A stretch of DNA of 64,000 bases, from contig JADJMV010000008.1 of NCBI GenBank assembly GCA_016709445.1, positions 186,001 through 250,000 of the forward strand, written 5' to 3'. The DNA comes from Phycisphaerales bacterium (GTDB taxonomy: Bacteria; Planctomycetota; Phycisphaerae; Phycisphaerales; UBA1924). This document shows positions 16,751-27,147 of the stretch, one piece after another. Below the pieces are notes generated by a model. It was not told the origin of the DNA. It searched no databases and saw nothing but the letters and a program-made list of their open reading frames with translations. How positions within the stretch are numbered: the stretch's first letter is position 1; each line of letters opens with the position of its first letter. Position numbers and translations under genes: made by a program.

Positions 16751-18064
16751 ATGAACCGTCGAGACTTCGTGAAGACTTCGGGCTTGGCCATCGCCGCGAC
16801 CGCCGTCGGCGGGCCCGCGCTGGCGTACGCGGGTGGGTCGGACCGGATCAAGGTCGGGCTCATCGGCTGCGGCGGGCGCGGCACGGGCGCGGCATCCCAG
16901 GCCCTGCAAGCCGACCCCGGCATCGTGCTCTGGTCCATGGGCGACATCTTCGCCGAACGCATCGAAAGCTCGCACAAGTATCTCGCCGACCAGATGGCCG
17001 AACTCGATGACGAAGGCGGCGCGGGAACCAAATGGCGCAACAAGCTGCAGGTCGCCGACGACCGTCGCTTTGTCGGCTTCGATGCCTACCAGCACGTCAT
17101 CGACAGCGGAGTCGATGCCGTCATCCTGACCACCTTCCCCCACTTTCGGCCCGCCCAGATCAAGGCCGCTGTCGCCGCGGGCAAGCACATCTTCGCCGAG
17201 AAGCCCGTCGCCGTTGACGGCCCCGGGATCCGCTCGGTGCTCGAATCGTCCGCCGAGGCCCAGCGCAAGAACCTCGCCCTCCAGGTCGGCTTCTGCTGGA
17301 GATACCACGCCGCGATGCGGGCCGGGCTCGGCAAGGTGCTGGACGGCTCCATCGGCGACGTCACCACGGTCCAGACCACCTACCACACCGGCACCCTTCA
17401 GAAGCACCCCCGCCAGCCCAGTTGGAGCGACATGGAATTCGAGATGCGCAACTGGTGGCACTTCACCTGGCTCAGCGGCGATCACATCGTCGAACAGGCG
17501 ATCCACTCGATCGATCGAATGGCCTGGGCCCTCGGCGACATGCTCCCCGCCCGCGTGAACTGCCTCGGTGGCCGCGCCGCCCGCTCCGGACCCGAGCACG
17601 GCGACGTCTTCGACCACTTCGCCGCCGTCTACGAATACGACGACGGCCGGCGTGCCTTCCACACCTGCCGCCAGATCGACGGCTGCCCCAGCGACAATTC
17701 CGACTACGTCTACGGCACGAAGGGCGCGGCCTACATCAACGGCTGGACGCCCAACCGGATCGCCACCCGCGACCTCTCCGGCAAGGAGCTGTGGCACTTC
17801 GAGGGCGAAGTCAAGGACATGTACCAGCAGGAGCACGACGAACTCTGGGCCTCGATCCGCGCCGGCAAGCCCAACAACGACTGCGTCCGCGGCGCCCGCA
17901 GCAATCTCATGGCCATCATGGCACGCATGGCCGCCTACACCGGCCAGACCATCACTTGGGACCAGGCCCTGAACTCCCAGGAGCATCTCGGACCCACCGA
18001 GTATTCCTGGAGCAGCCTCCCCGCTCCGACCGTCGCCATCCCCGGCCAAACCAAGTTCTCCTGA
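16751..18064 (+). CDS. Tat-exported Gfo/Idh/MocA family oxidoreductase
   Basis: This 437-residue protein has a Tat signal (MNRRDFVKTSGLAIAATAV), a Rossmann motif VGLIGCGGRGTG near residue 38 and an intact EKP motif (IFAEKPVAVDG), so a working NAD(P)-dependent sugar oxidoreductase is likely. The central sheet has the block WHFTWLSGDHIVEQ, also found in the protein at 19017 (YFTWLSGDHIVEQ); the two are clear paralogues. Members of this family oxidise or reduce hydroxyls of sugars and inositols; in exported members tightly bound cofactor is common. AAAGGAA lies upstream of the ATG. The gene starts a tight run with the isomerase (17-base gap) and the second oxidoreductase (17-base gap), suggesting a shared pathway. 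Confidence 0.92.
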   Translation: MNRRDFVKTSGLAIAATAVGGPALAYAGGSDRIKVGLIGCGGRGTGAASQALQADPGIVLWSMGDIFAERIESSHKYLADQMAELDDEGGAGTKWRNKLQVADDRRFVGFDAYQHVIDSGVDAVILTTFPHFRPAQIKAAVAAGKHIFAEKPVAVDGPGIRSVLESSAEAQRKNLALQVGFCWRYHAAMRAGLGKVLDGSIGDVTTVQTTYHTGTLQKHPRQPSWSDMEFEMRNWWHFTWLSGDHIVEQAIHSIDRMAWALGDMLPARVNCLGGRAARSGPEHGDVFDHFAAVYEYDDGRRAFHTCRQIDGCPSDNSDYVYGTKGAAYINGWTPNRIATRDLSGKELWHFEGEVKDMYQQEHDELWASIRAGKPNNDCVRGARSNLMAIMARMAAYTGQTITWDQALNSQEHLGPTEYSWSSLPAPTVAIPGQTKFS

Positions 18065-18081
18065 CCACATCGGAGCCACCG

Positions 18082-18999
18082 ATGCGCACCCCCCGATCCC
18101 AAGTCAGCCGACGCGATTTCCTCGCCGCCGGCGCGGGCGTCCTCGGCGCCGCCGCCGTGTTGCCCGCGTTCGGCTCACTCGCACCGCCGACCCGCCCGGC
18201 GACACCCCGCAAGGCCGTCGGGTGGGGCATGATTCAGCCCGGCTCGACCGTGCTCGAGAAATTCCAGGTTGCCAAGGCCTGCGGCTTCGAGGGCATCGAG
18301 ATCGATGCCCCGGGCGGCCCCCCCGCCGAGGAAATCGCCGAGGCCTCCAAGCAGACCGGCGTCGTCATCCACGGCGTCGTGGACTCGGTCCACTGGTCGA
18401 AGACCCTCGGAGACGCCGACCCCCAGACCCGGGCCGCGGGCGTCGAGGGCCTCCTCGCCGCGATCCGCGACTGCAAGGCCTACGGCGGCGGGAGCGTCCT
18501 CCTTGTCCCCGCCGTCGTGAACGAGAACGTCGCCTACGCCGACGCGTACAGACGCTCCCAGGAAGAGATCCGCAAGGCCCTGCCGCTCGCGACCGAACTC
18601 GGCGTCAAGATCTCGATAGAGAACGTCTGGAACAACTTCCTTTTGAGCCCGATGGAGGCCGCCCGGTACATCGACGAATTCGAATCGCCTGCGATCGGGT
18701 GGCACTTCGATATCGGCAACATCGTCAACTACGGCTGGCCGGAGCAGTGGATCCGCACGCTCGACCATCGCATCAACCGCCTGCATGTCAAAGAGTACAG
18801 CAGGAAGAAACGCAACGACGAGGGCCTTTGGAAGGGGTTCGACGTCCAGATCGGCGACGGCGATTGCGGTTGGCCAAGGGTCATGCAGGCCCTGCGCGAC
18901 ATCGGATTTGCCGGATGGGCGACCGCGGAGGTCGGCGGTGGGGACGAAGCCCGTCTCCGCGAGATCTCGGATCGCATGGATCACGTCTTTGCCATGTAG
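18082..18999 (+). CDS. Tat-exported sugar phosphate isomerase/epimerase-like TIM barrel
   Basis: This 305-residue protein has a Tat signal (SRRDFLAAGAGVLGAAAV) and then the xylose-isomerase-like TIM barrel: GFEGIEIDAPGG, VHWSKTLGD, an IENVWNNF strand with the metal-binding Glu, WHFDIGN and INRLHVKEY. These positions supply the divalent-metal ligands of the superfamily. Exported members are unlikely to act on phosphorylated sugars; related proteins are now known to act on keto-sugars or keto-glycosides, which suits the flanking oxidoreductases (inference). GGAG lies 7 bases before the ATG at 18082. The frame is open further upstream, but there it only mirrors the preceding gene. Confidence 0.9.
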   Translation: MRTPRSQVSRRDFLAAGAGVLGAAAVLPAFGSLAPPTRPATPRKAVGWGMIQPGSTVLEKFQVAKACGFEGIEIDAPGGPPAEEIAEASKQTGVVIHGVVDSVHWSKTLGDADPQTRAAGVEGLLAAIRDCKAYGGGSVLLVPAVVNENVAYADAYRRSQEEIRKALPLATELGVKISIENVWNNFLLSPMEAARYIDEFESPAIGWHFDIGNIVNYGWPEQWIRTLDHRINRLHVKEYSRKKRNDEGLWKGFDVQIGDGDCGWPRVMQALRDIGFAGWATAEVGGGDEARLREISDRMDHVFAM

Positions 19000-19016
19000 C
19001 AGATCGGAGCTTTGCG

Positions 19017-20306
<1,290 letters not shown>

Positions 20307-20394
20307 CACGCCGGACCACGCCAAAGCCAAGGGGCGCGGCCGCGCAGTCGCGTCCGCGCCCACCAAATCGACCAAACCCCGTCGGGGAATACCC

Positions 20395-21300
20395 ATGCAT
20401 CGCCGCGACTTCATCTCAGCGTCCGTCGCCGCCGGAGCCGCCGCCATGTCCAGCGCCGCCAGCCCCAGGAAGCCGGGCGTGACGCCGTTCCGTCTCAAGT
20501 ACGCCCCCCACTTCGGCATGTTCCGCAACCTCGCGAACGACGACCCGATCGACCAGCTCAAGTTCGCCGCCGACCAGGGCTTCACCGCCTGGGAAGACAA
20601 CGGGATGGCGGGCCGTCCCGTCGCCGAGCAGGAGCGGATCGGGAAGGCCCTGACCGATCTGGGCATGACCTTCGGCGTCTTCGTCGTCAGCATGGACACC
20701 GCCTGGGGCCCCCACTTCGTGGAGGGCAAGGAAGAGTCACGCGAACTCTTTCTGAAGGACTGCCGGGCCGCCGTGGAGGTCGCGCAGCGCGTGAACGCCA
20801 CCTGGATGACCGTCGTCCCCGGCACGATGGTCCCGAATCTGGAGATGGGCTATCAGACCGCCAATGTCGTCGACCAGCTCCGACGCGGCGCGGAGATCTT
20901 CGAACCCCACGGGCTCGTCATGGTGCTCGAGGCGCTCAACCCCTGGCGAGACCACCCCGGGCAGTTCCTCTCCAAGATCCCCCAGGCCTTCGAGGTCTGC
21001 AGGGCCGTCAACTCCCCGTCGTGCAAGATCCTGTTCGACCTCTACCACCAGCAGGTCACCGAGGGCAACCTGATCCCCAACATCTATCTGGCCTGGAACG
21101 AGATCGCATACTTCCAGATCGGCGACAATCCCGGCCGATGCGAGCCCGGGACCGGCGAGATCAACTACAAGAACGTTTTCGGACACATCCACGCCAAGGG
21201 CTACGACGGGGTGCTGGGCATGGAGCACGGCGCAAGTATCCGCGGCGCCGAGGGCGAGACCGCCGTCATCGACGCCTACCGCGCCGCCGACACCTTCTGA
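20395..21300 (+). CDS. Exported hydroxypyruvate-isomerase-like TIM barrel
   Basis: This 301-residue protein has a short Tat-type signal (MHRRDFISASVAAGAAAM) and matches the hydroxypyruvate isomerase branch (Hyi/OtnI-like) of the xylose-isomerase superfamily. Visible landmarks are LKYAPHFGMF, GFTAWEDNGM, VMVLEALNPW with the metal-binding Glu, CKILFDLYHQQ, and FQIGDNPGRCEPGTGEINY, which is the strongest family signature. Cytosolic Hyi interconverts hydroxypyruvate and tartronate semialdehyde; an exported copy may act on another alpha-hydroxy-keto compound. It closes the plus-strand run that began at 15837. Its last 25 bases overlap the end of the convergent pntB gene. Confidence 0.88.
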   Translation: MHRRDFISASVAAGAAAMSSAASPRKPGVTPFRLKYAPHFGMFRNLANDDPIDQLKFAADQGFTAWEDNGMAGRPVAEQERIGKALTDLGMTFGVFVVSMDTAWGPHFVEGKEESRELFLKDCRAAVEVAQRVNATWMTVVPGTMVPNLEMGYQTANVVDQLRRGAEIFEPHGLVMVLEALNPWRDHPGQFLSKIPQAFEVCRAVNSPSCKILFDLYHQQVTEGNLIPNIYLAWNEIAYFQIGDNPGRCEPGTGEINYKNVFGHIHAKGYDGVLGMEHGASIRGAEGETAVIDAYRAADTF

Positions 21301-22709
21301 GCCGCCCCCTCCGGCATCGGCCCCAGCGCGTCCCGGATGGCCTCGACTACCTTCTTCGCATCGCCGAAGAGCATCTGCGTGTTCGGCCGGAAAAAGAGCG
21401 GGTTCGAAATCCCCGCATAGCCGCTGGCCATGCTCCGCTTCATCACGATCACGTCCCGGGCCTCCCAGACGTGCAGCACAGGCATGCCGGCGATCGGGCT
21501 GCCGGGGTCTTCGAGCGCGCTGGGGTTCACGATGTCGTTGGCCCCGATCACCAGCACGACGTCCGTCTCCGGGAATTCGTCGTTGATGTCGCTCATCTCG
21601 TGCACGATGTTGTAGGGCACGTGCGCCTCGGCAAGCAGCACATTCATGTGCCCGGGCAGCCGCCCCGCGACCGGGTGGATCGCGAACTGCACCTTCACCC
21701 CGGCCGACCGGAGCGTCTGCGTCACATCGGCGAGCGCGTGCTGCGCCTGGGCCACGGCCATGCCGTACCCCGGCACCACGATCACACTCTTCGCCTGCCG
21801 GAGCAGCCGGGCCGTCCCGGCCGCGTCGATCTCCCGGTGCTCACCCTCCACCGTCGCCGCCGCGACCGTGCCCTCGCCAGTCCCGAACCCGCCCAGGATC
21901 ACGCTGATGAACGAGCGGTTCATGCCCTTGCACATGATGTAGCTCAGGATCGCGCCGCTCGAACCCACCAGCGCGCCCGTGATGATCAGCAGGTCGTTGG
22001 AGAGCATGAATCCCGCGGCCGCCGCCGCCCACCCGGAGTAGCTGTTCAGCATCGAGACCACGACCGGCATATCCGCGCCGCCGATGGCCGCGACCAGGTG
22101 GAGACCGATGATACCGGTGACGATCGTCCCGAGCCCCAGCCACAACGCCGGAGCCCCGGCCTCGCCGGCCCGTCCGAACGCCACACCAAAGCCGACAGTC
22201 ACAACGAGCAGCACCAGATTGAGCACATGCCTCGCCGGGAGCAACAGCGGCTTGCCGCCGATCAGGCCGTGCAGCTTGCCGCACGCAACCAGCGAGCCCG
22301 TAAAGGTGATCGAACCGATGCACACCCCGACATAGATCTCGACCAGTTGGAGCACACGCTCTGAACCCAGAACCTCGTGCTCGGGGTGCAGCAGCGTCGC
22401 GAAGCCCACCAAAACCGCGGCCGCCCCCACGAAGCTGTGAAGCAGCGCCACCAGCTGCGGCATCTCCGTCATCTTGACCCGCTGGGCGACCATCGCCCCG
22501 ATCACCCCCGCCGGGATCAGCGCCGCCAGCAGCGGCACATGCCCCGTAAAGCCCGCCCGGGTCGCGGTCGCGATCAGCGCAATCAGCATCCCCACGATCC
22601 CGAACAGGTTGCCGCGCCTCGATGTCTCGGGGTTCGACAGCCCCGACAGGCTGAGGATGAACAGCGCACCGGCGCAGATGTAGGCGACTGTGACGAGATT
22701 CTCTGCCAT
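21276..22709 (-). CDS. pntB: NAD(P) transhydrogenase subunit beta
   Basis: PntB and PntA form the proton-translocating transhydrogenase, which uses the proton gradient to drive NADH + NADP to NAD + NADPH. This 477-residue subunit begins with the membrane domain: about eight hydrophobic segments including VALLHSFVGAAAVLVGFA, GSITFTGSLVACGKLHG and LSNDLLIITGALVGSSGA. It ends with the NADP(H)-binding domain III: VIVVPGYGMAVAQAQH, AIHPVAGRLPGHMNVLLAEA, NDIVNP and KRSMASGYAGISNPLFF, all diagnostic of the family. The ATG at 22709 lies 8 bases after the pntA stop. The 3' end overlaps the convergent isomerase gene by 25 bases. The location beside sugar-oxidation genes suggests a role in redox balance (inference). 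Confidence 0.97.
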   Translation of the reverse strand: MAENLVTVAYICAGALFILSLSGLSNPETSRRGNLFGIVGMLIALIATATRAGFTGHVPLLAALIPAGVIGAMVAQRVKMTEMPQLVALLHSFVGAAAVLVGFATLLHPEHEVLGSERVLQLVEIYVGVCIGSITFTGSLVACGKLHGLIGGKPLLLPARHVLNLVLLVVTVGFGVAFGRAGEAGAPALWLGLGTIVTGIIGLHLVAAIGGADMPVVVSMLNSYSGWAAAAAGFMLSNDLLIITGALVGSSGAILSYIMCKGMNRSFISVILGGFGTGEGTVAAATVEGEHREIDAAGTARLLRQAKSVIVVPGYGMAVAQAQHALADVTQTLRSAGVKVQFAIHPVAGRLPGHMNVLLAEAHVPYNIVHEMSDINDEFPETDVVLVIGANDIVNPSALEDPGSPIAGMPVLHVWEARDVIVMKRSMASGYAGISNPLFFRPNTQMLFGDAKKVVEAIRDALGPMPEGAAQKVSAAR

Positions 22710-22717
22710 AGTGGGAC

Positions 22718-24355
22718 CTACCTCTGGAACATGGCCAGCATGCGGCGGCTCACGAGGAAACCGCCGACGATGTTGATGGAGGCAACGAGCACCGCCACGA
22801 ACCCGAGGATCGTGGCCGCGCTCCCGAGGCTGCCCGAGAGGTGGAGCATCCCCCCGAGCACGATGATCCCGCTGATCGCGTTGGTCACGCTCATGAGCGG
22901 GGTGTGCAGCGCGGGCGTGACATTCCACACGACCTGCCAGCCCACGAATACGGCGAGCACAAACACCGTCAGGTGGCTGAGGAACGACTCCGGCGCACCA
23001 AGCCCGATCCCCACGATCGCGATCGCCGCCGCCAGCAGCCCCACCGCCGTCCGCCAGCCGCCCTTCACCGCCGACTTGACCAGTGCCTCCTCCTTGTGAA
23101 GCACCTCATGCCAGGGCTGCTCGTGGGCTGACCCCGCCGGCACGTCCGACTCTGCCTGCTTCGACCCCGCGCCCGCGGACAACTCGCCCGGGCCCTTGGC
23201 CGCCGCAGGGGCCGGGGGCGTTGGCTTGGGTGGCGGCCAGGTGATCTCGCCGGCGTACGTGACCAGCGCCCCACGGACCACCTCGTTCTCGAGGTCCACA
23301 CGAAAGCTCTCCGCCCCGCCCATCTCATCGATCATGTTGACGAGCACCGACGCGTAGAGCCAGCTCGCCTGCAACGCCATGCGGCTGGGAAGATCGATAT
23401 ACCCAACGATGAGGACGCCCTTGTGCGTGATCACCTTGCCCGGCTGAGTCAGGCTGCAGTTGCCGCCCTGCGGGGCCGCGAGGTCCACGATCACCGACCC
23501 CTCGCGCATCGACTCCACCATGCCCGGCGTGATGAGTTTCGGGGGCTCCTTCCCCGGGATCAGGGCCGTCGTGATGATGATGTCGACCTCCATGGCCTGA
23601 TGGGCGAAGAGCGCCCGCTCGGCCTCCAAGAAGGCGTCCGACATCTGCTTGGCGTAGCCACCATCGCCCTTGGCATCCTCCTCAAATTCCAGTTCAACCG
23701 CCTCCGCCCCCATGCTCCGGATCTGCTCCCGGGCCTCCGGACGCGTGTCGAATGCACGCACAATCGCGCCGAGCCCACGAGCCGCGCCGATAGCCGCCAG
23801 ACCCGCCACGCCCGCGCCGATCACCAGCACCTTCGCCGGCGGGATCGATCCCGCCGCCGTCACCTGACCGGCCAGGAACCGCGGATAGACGTTCGCCGCC
23901 TCGATCACCGCCCGGTACCCGGCCGCGTTGGCCATCGCCGAGAGCGCATCGACCTTCTGCGCCCGCGTGATCCGGGGCACACAGTCCATCGCGATCGTGG
24001 TCACCCGCTTGGCCGCCAGCTTCTCGAGCAGATCCCGGCTCTGAGCCGGCCAGATGAACCCGATCAGACAGGCTCCATCCCGGATGAGGTCGGCCTCGTC
24101 CTGCCCCAGCGTGGGGTGCTTCTGCGGCGGCCGGACCTTCAGAATGATGTCCGACTCCGACCAGATCCGCCGCACGTCGTCGATGATCTGCGCGCCCCCC
24201 TCGGCATACGCCGAATCGGAGTGCTCCGCCAGGTCTCCGGCCCCCCGCTCAACCCAAACCTCGAACCCGGACTGGCAGAGTTTCTTCACCGTCCGGGGCG
24301 TCCCCGCCACACGTCGCTCGTCCTGAAAGACCTCTCGCGGGATACCGATGCGCAT
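22718..24355 (-). CDS. pntA: NAD(P) transhydrogenase subunit alpha
   Basis: This 545-residue subunit holds the NAD(H)-binding domain I and the first membrane helices of the transhydrogenase. The N-terminus MRIGIPREVFQDERRVAGTP and KVRPPQKHP are typical of the PNT/alanine dehydrogenase family; the nucleotide fold is VLVIGAGVAGLAAIGAARGL, and LAAPQGGNCSLTQPG follows. Residues about 375-430 form a Pro/Ala-rich linker rather longer than in E. coli, then three to four hydrophobic segments close the chain (VFVLAVFVGWQVVW). The full-length alpha form, rather than a split PntAA/PntAB, is present. AGG lies 8 bases before the ATG at 24355; a GTG nine bases upstream is less likely. Confidence 0.97.
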   Translation of the reverse strand: MRIGIPREVFQDERRVAGTPRTVKKLCQSGFEVWVERGAGDLAEHSDSAYAEGGAQIIDDVRRIWSESDIILKVRPPQKHPTLGQDEADLIRDGACLIGFIWPAQSRDLLEKLAAKRVTTIAMDCVPRITRAQKVDALSAMANAAGYRAVIEAANVYPRFLAGQVTAAGSIPPAKVLVIGAGVAGLAAIGAARGLGAIVRAFDTRPEAREQIRSMGAEAVELEFEEDAKGDGGYAKQMSDAFLEAERALFAHQAMEVDIIITTALIPGKEPPKLITPGMVESMREGSVIVDLAAPQGGNCSLTQPGKVITHKGVLIVGYIDLPSRMALQASWLYASVLVNMIDEMGGAESFRVDLENEVVRGALVTYAGEITWPPPKPTPPAPAAAKGPGELSAGAGSKQAESDVPAGSAHEQPWHEVLHKEEALVKSAVKGGWRTAVGLLAAAIAIVGIGLGAPESFLSHLTVFVLAVFVGWQVVWNVTPALHTPLMSVTNAISGIIVLGGMLHLSGSLGSAATILGFVAVLVASINIVGGFLVSRRMLAMFQR

Positions 24356-24531
24356 GGGAAACACCTGCTTTCGGATGTGGACATCTGGATACTAGCCCGG
24401 CCCGGACGCGCCGGCAGCAGCCCCAAACTCCCGGGATTATCCCGGCGCATGCGCCCCGTCGACTACCGCGCGCAGATCTCGGATCTGCTACGGTCCCGCG
24501 CTCGCACCGGACGCGCCGCAGGAGCGCATCG

Positions 24532-25848
24532 ATGAGGCCGAACGTCATGAACCCAACAGCCCCCCGCTCGAGCACGGCGATCGCCGCTCAGCTCTCCGTG
24601 ATGATGTTCCTCCAGTTCTTCCTGTGGGGCGCCTGGTATGTCACTGTCGGCAACTACATGGGCGAACACCATATGGGGAAGATCGTGTCCTGGGCCTACA
24701 CGGTCGGACCGATCGCCGCCATCATCAGCCCCTTCTTCCTCGGCATGGTCGCCGACCGATTCTTCCCCACCGAGCGCGTGCTGGGCGTCATGCACCTCCT
24801 CGGAGGCGCCGCCCTCGCGGCCGCTCCCTCTCTGGCCCCCGCCAACGCCGATGCCTCCGCCCTGCCCTTCATCGGCATGCTCATGCTCCACATGCTCTGC
24901 TACATGCCCACCCTCGGGCTCACCAACACGCTCTCGTTCCACCACATGACGAATCCCGAGAAGCAGTTCCCGATGGTGCGCGTCTTCGGCACGATCGGCT
25001 GGATCGTCGCCGGCCTCGCCGTGGCGCAGGTCTGCGCCATGAAGGTGCCCGAAACGACCGCTCTGACCGGGCTCCCGCTCAACGCCGCAAGAAACGCCCT
25101 CCCGACTTTCTTCTACATCGCCGGTGGGTCAGGCATCCTCCTCGGGCTCTTCTCCTTCTTCCTCCCGCACACGCCCCCACCCGCCAAGGGGAAGGCGTTC
25201 TCCGCCCGTGACGCCCTCGGCCTCGATGCCCTCGCCCTCCTCCGCACCCGTTCGTTCGCCGTATTCGCCATCTGCTCGTTCCTGATCTGCATCCCGCTCG
25301 CCGCCTACTACGCCTTCGCCCCCGTCTTTGCCAATGACCTGGGCCTCGCCAACGTTCCTGTCAAAATGAGCTTCGGGCAGATGTCCGAGATCTTCTTCAT
25401 GCTCGTCATGCCCCTCTTCTTCGCCCGCCTGGGTGTCAAGTGGATGCTGCTCGTCGGCATGCTTGCCTGGGTCGCCCGCTACGGACTCTTCGCCGCCGGC
25501 GCGGACCATCACGTGGTCTGGATGGTCATCCTGGGAATCACCCTCCACGGCATCTGCTACGACTTCTTCTTCGTCACCGGGTTCATCTACACCGACCAGA
25601 GAGCCCCGCTCCACGTCCGCGGGGCCGCGCAGGGCTTCCTGGTCCTCGTTACCCAGGGCCTCGGACTCGGCCTCGGTGCACAGATCGTCGGATACATCAA
25701 GAACGCCTACACAAACGACGCCGGAGTGGCCGACTGGCGCACGATCTGGCTCATCCCCTGCCTCTTCGCCGCCGGAGTCGCGGTGATCTTCTTCCTGCTG
25801 TTCAAGAACGACGCCAAGGCTGTGCCGGCCAGAGCGGAGACCGTCTGA
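24532..25848 (+). CDS. MFS transporter, nucleoside/H+ symporter-like
   Basis: This 438-residue inner-membrane protein has about twelve hydrophobic segments arranged as two six-helix halves. LSVMMFLQFFLWGAWYVTVG at the N-terminus and the loop MVADRFFPTER after helix 2 resemble the nucleoside:H+ symporter (NupG-like) branch of the major facilitator superfamily, and the loop FHHMTNPEKQFPMVRVFGTI fits that branch too. Planctomycetes have many such proteins next to sugar isomerase genes, so a sugar or nucleoside substrate is equally possible. GGAG lies 7 bases before the ATG. The stop overlaps the start of the next gene (TGATG), so the downstream isomerase is translationally coupled and probably acts on the imported compound. 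Confidence 0.85.
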   Translation: MRPNVMNPTAPRSSTAIAAQLSVMMFLQFFLWGAWYVTVGNYMGEHHMGKIVSWAYTVGPIAAIISPFFLGMVADRFFPTERVLGVMHLLGGAALAAAPSLAPANADASALPFIGMLMLHMLCYMPTLGLTNTLSFHHMTNPEKQFPMVRVFGTIGWIVAGLAVAQVCAMKVPETTALTGLPLNAARNALPTFFYIAGGSGILLGLFSFFLPHTPPPAKGKAFSARDALGLDALALLRTRSFAVFAICSFLICIPLAAYYAFAPVFANDLGLANVPVKMSFGQMSEIFFMLVMPLFFARLGVKWMLLVGMLAWVARYGLFAAGADHHVVWMVILGITLHGICYDFFFVTGFIYTDQRAPLHVRGAAQGFLVLVTQGLGLGLGAQIVGYIKNAYTNDAGVADWRTIWLIPCLFAAGVAVIFFLLFKNDAKAVPARAETV

Positions 25849-26672
25849 TGCCCCGCCTCGGTGTCTGTTCCTGGTCGCTCCAGCCCTCCAGCGCGGGCGA
25901 TCTCACCGCACGCATCCTCGAGTGCGGCGTCGCGGCGGTCCAGCTCGCCCTCGACCCCATCCGCACCGGCGCCTGGGACCAGGAGACAACCTTCCGGACC
26001 CTACGCGACAACGACATCACCCTGCTCTCCGGCATGATGGCCACGAAGGGTGAGGACTACTCGACCCTCAAGACCATCCGTGTCACCGGCGGCGTGCGCC
26101 CCGACGAGACGTGGCCGGACAATCTCGCCGCCGCGAAGGCAAACGCCGAACTCGCCGAGCGCCTCGGCCTCTCGCTCGTCACGCTACACGCGGGCTTCCT
26201 GCCCCACGACCCGGCAGACCCGGAGCGGGGGCGCATGATCGAACGCCTCACCAAGATCGCCGAGATCTTTGAATCCCACCACGCGCGGGTAGCCCTCGAG
26301 ACCGGACAAGAATCGGCCGACACGCTCCTCCATGTCCTCGCCGAGCTCCCCGACTCCGTCGGCGTGAACTTCGATCCCGCAAACATGATCCTCTATGGCA
26401 TGGGAGACCCGATCGAGGCCCTCCGCAAGCTCGCCCCAAGCGTCGCACAGATCCACCTCAAGGATGCGACCCCCGCCGTCACCCCCGAATCCTGGGGCGC
26501 CGAGGTCGCCGCGGGCCGAGGCGCCGTCGATTGGAAGGCGTTTTTCCAGACCTATACCAGCCAAGCGCTCTCCTGCAATCTGGTGATCGAACGCGAAGCC
26601 GGCGACTCCCGCATCACCGACGTCCGCCTCGCGGCCGCGCTCGCGCGGGCCGACCTGCCCGGCCTGCGATAA
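25848..26672 (+). CDS. Cytosolic sugar phosphate isomerase/epimerase-like TIM barrel
   Basis: This 274-residue xylose-isomerase-like TIM barrel differs from its relatives at 18082 and 20395 in having no signal peptide, so it should act in the cytoplasm. Landmarks are MPRLGVCSWSLQPSS, LVTLHAGFLP, ARVALETGQES with the metal-binding Glu, VGVNFDPANMILYGMGDP and IHLKDATPA, which carries the metal-binding His. Family members isomerise or epimerise sugars or inositol derivatives. Its ATG overlaps the stop of the MFS transporter by one base, indicating coupled expression of importer and enzyme. The next gene is convergent, 49 bases away. Confidence 0.9.
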   Translation: MPRLGVCSWSLQPSSAGDLTARILECGVAAVQLALDPIRTGAWDQETTFRTLRDNDITLLSGMMATKGEDYSTLKTIRVTGGVRPDETWPDNLAAAKANAELAERLGLSLVTLHAGFLPHDPADPERGRMIERLTKIAEIFESHHARVALETGQESADTLLHVLAELPDSVGVNFDPANMILYGMGDPIEALRKLAPSVAQIHLKDATPAVTPESWGAEVAAGRGAVDWKAFFQTYTSQALSCNLVIEREAGDSRITDVRLAAALARADLPGLR

Positions 26673-26721
26673 CACCCCCAGCCGCCCGTCACTCCGCGAT
26701 GACACGCGGCAACAACGCCGC

Positions 26722-27147
26722 CTACGCCGGCCGGGCGAGCGACCGCAGTTCCTTCACTACCCCCGCCCGCGACGGGCCCGCCGCGCCGCCGAATCGATCC
26801 AGCGCGCCTTGCAGGCTCGACGGACTGGCAAGCAGCGCGACCGGATGCAGACCCGAGGCCGCGCCCATCCGCCGCAACTCCTGCTGCGCCTCGCGACTGA
26901 GGCGAAGACGCCGACACAATTCCATGAACGCCCGGTCCTCCGGCGCCATCAATGCCGCCCGGCGTTGCCCTCTCCGCCAACGCATCCAACCCACCGCCGC
27001 GAATGCAAGCAGCACCGAAGCAATCAGCATCCCCCAGGCCAAGCCCTCCCGCCGACCCGGCCACGCCGTCTCCCGCCCCGAATTGCCCTGGATGATGATC
27101 CGGGCCGGAGTGTCATGAATCGGAGCCGCCGGCGCGCCACCATTCAC
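26722..27147 (-). CDS. Small single-pass membrane protein coupled to the HEAT-repeat gene
   Basis: I do not recognise the family. The 141-residue product starts at GTG 27147, which overlaps the TGA of the preceding HEAT reading frame as GTGA, with GGGGG 7 bases upstream; that overlap decides the start. After about 36 polar residues comes one membrane helix (LAWGMLIASVLLAFAAVGWM), followed by a very basic turn (RWRRGQRR) and a cytosolic helical tail with EDRAFMELCRRLRLSREAQQ. The positive-inside rule places the tail in the cytoplasm. Tight coupling suggests that it works with the HEAT protein, perhaps as its membrane anchor (inference). Confidence 0.7.
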   Translation of the reverse strand: MNGGAPAAPIHDTPARIIIQGNSGRETAWPGRREGLAWGMLIASVLLAFAAVGWMRWRRGQRRAALMAPEDRAFMELCRRLRLSREAQQELRRMGAASGLHPVALLASPSSLQGALDRFGGAAGPSRAGVVKELRSLARPA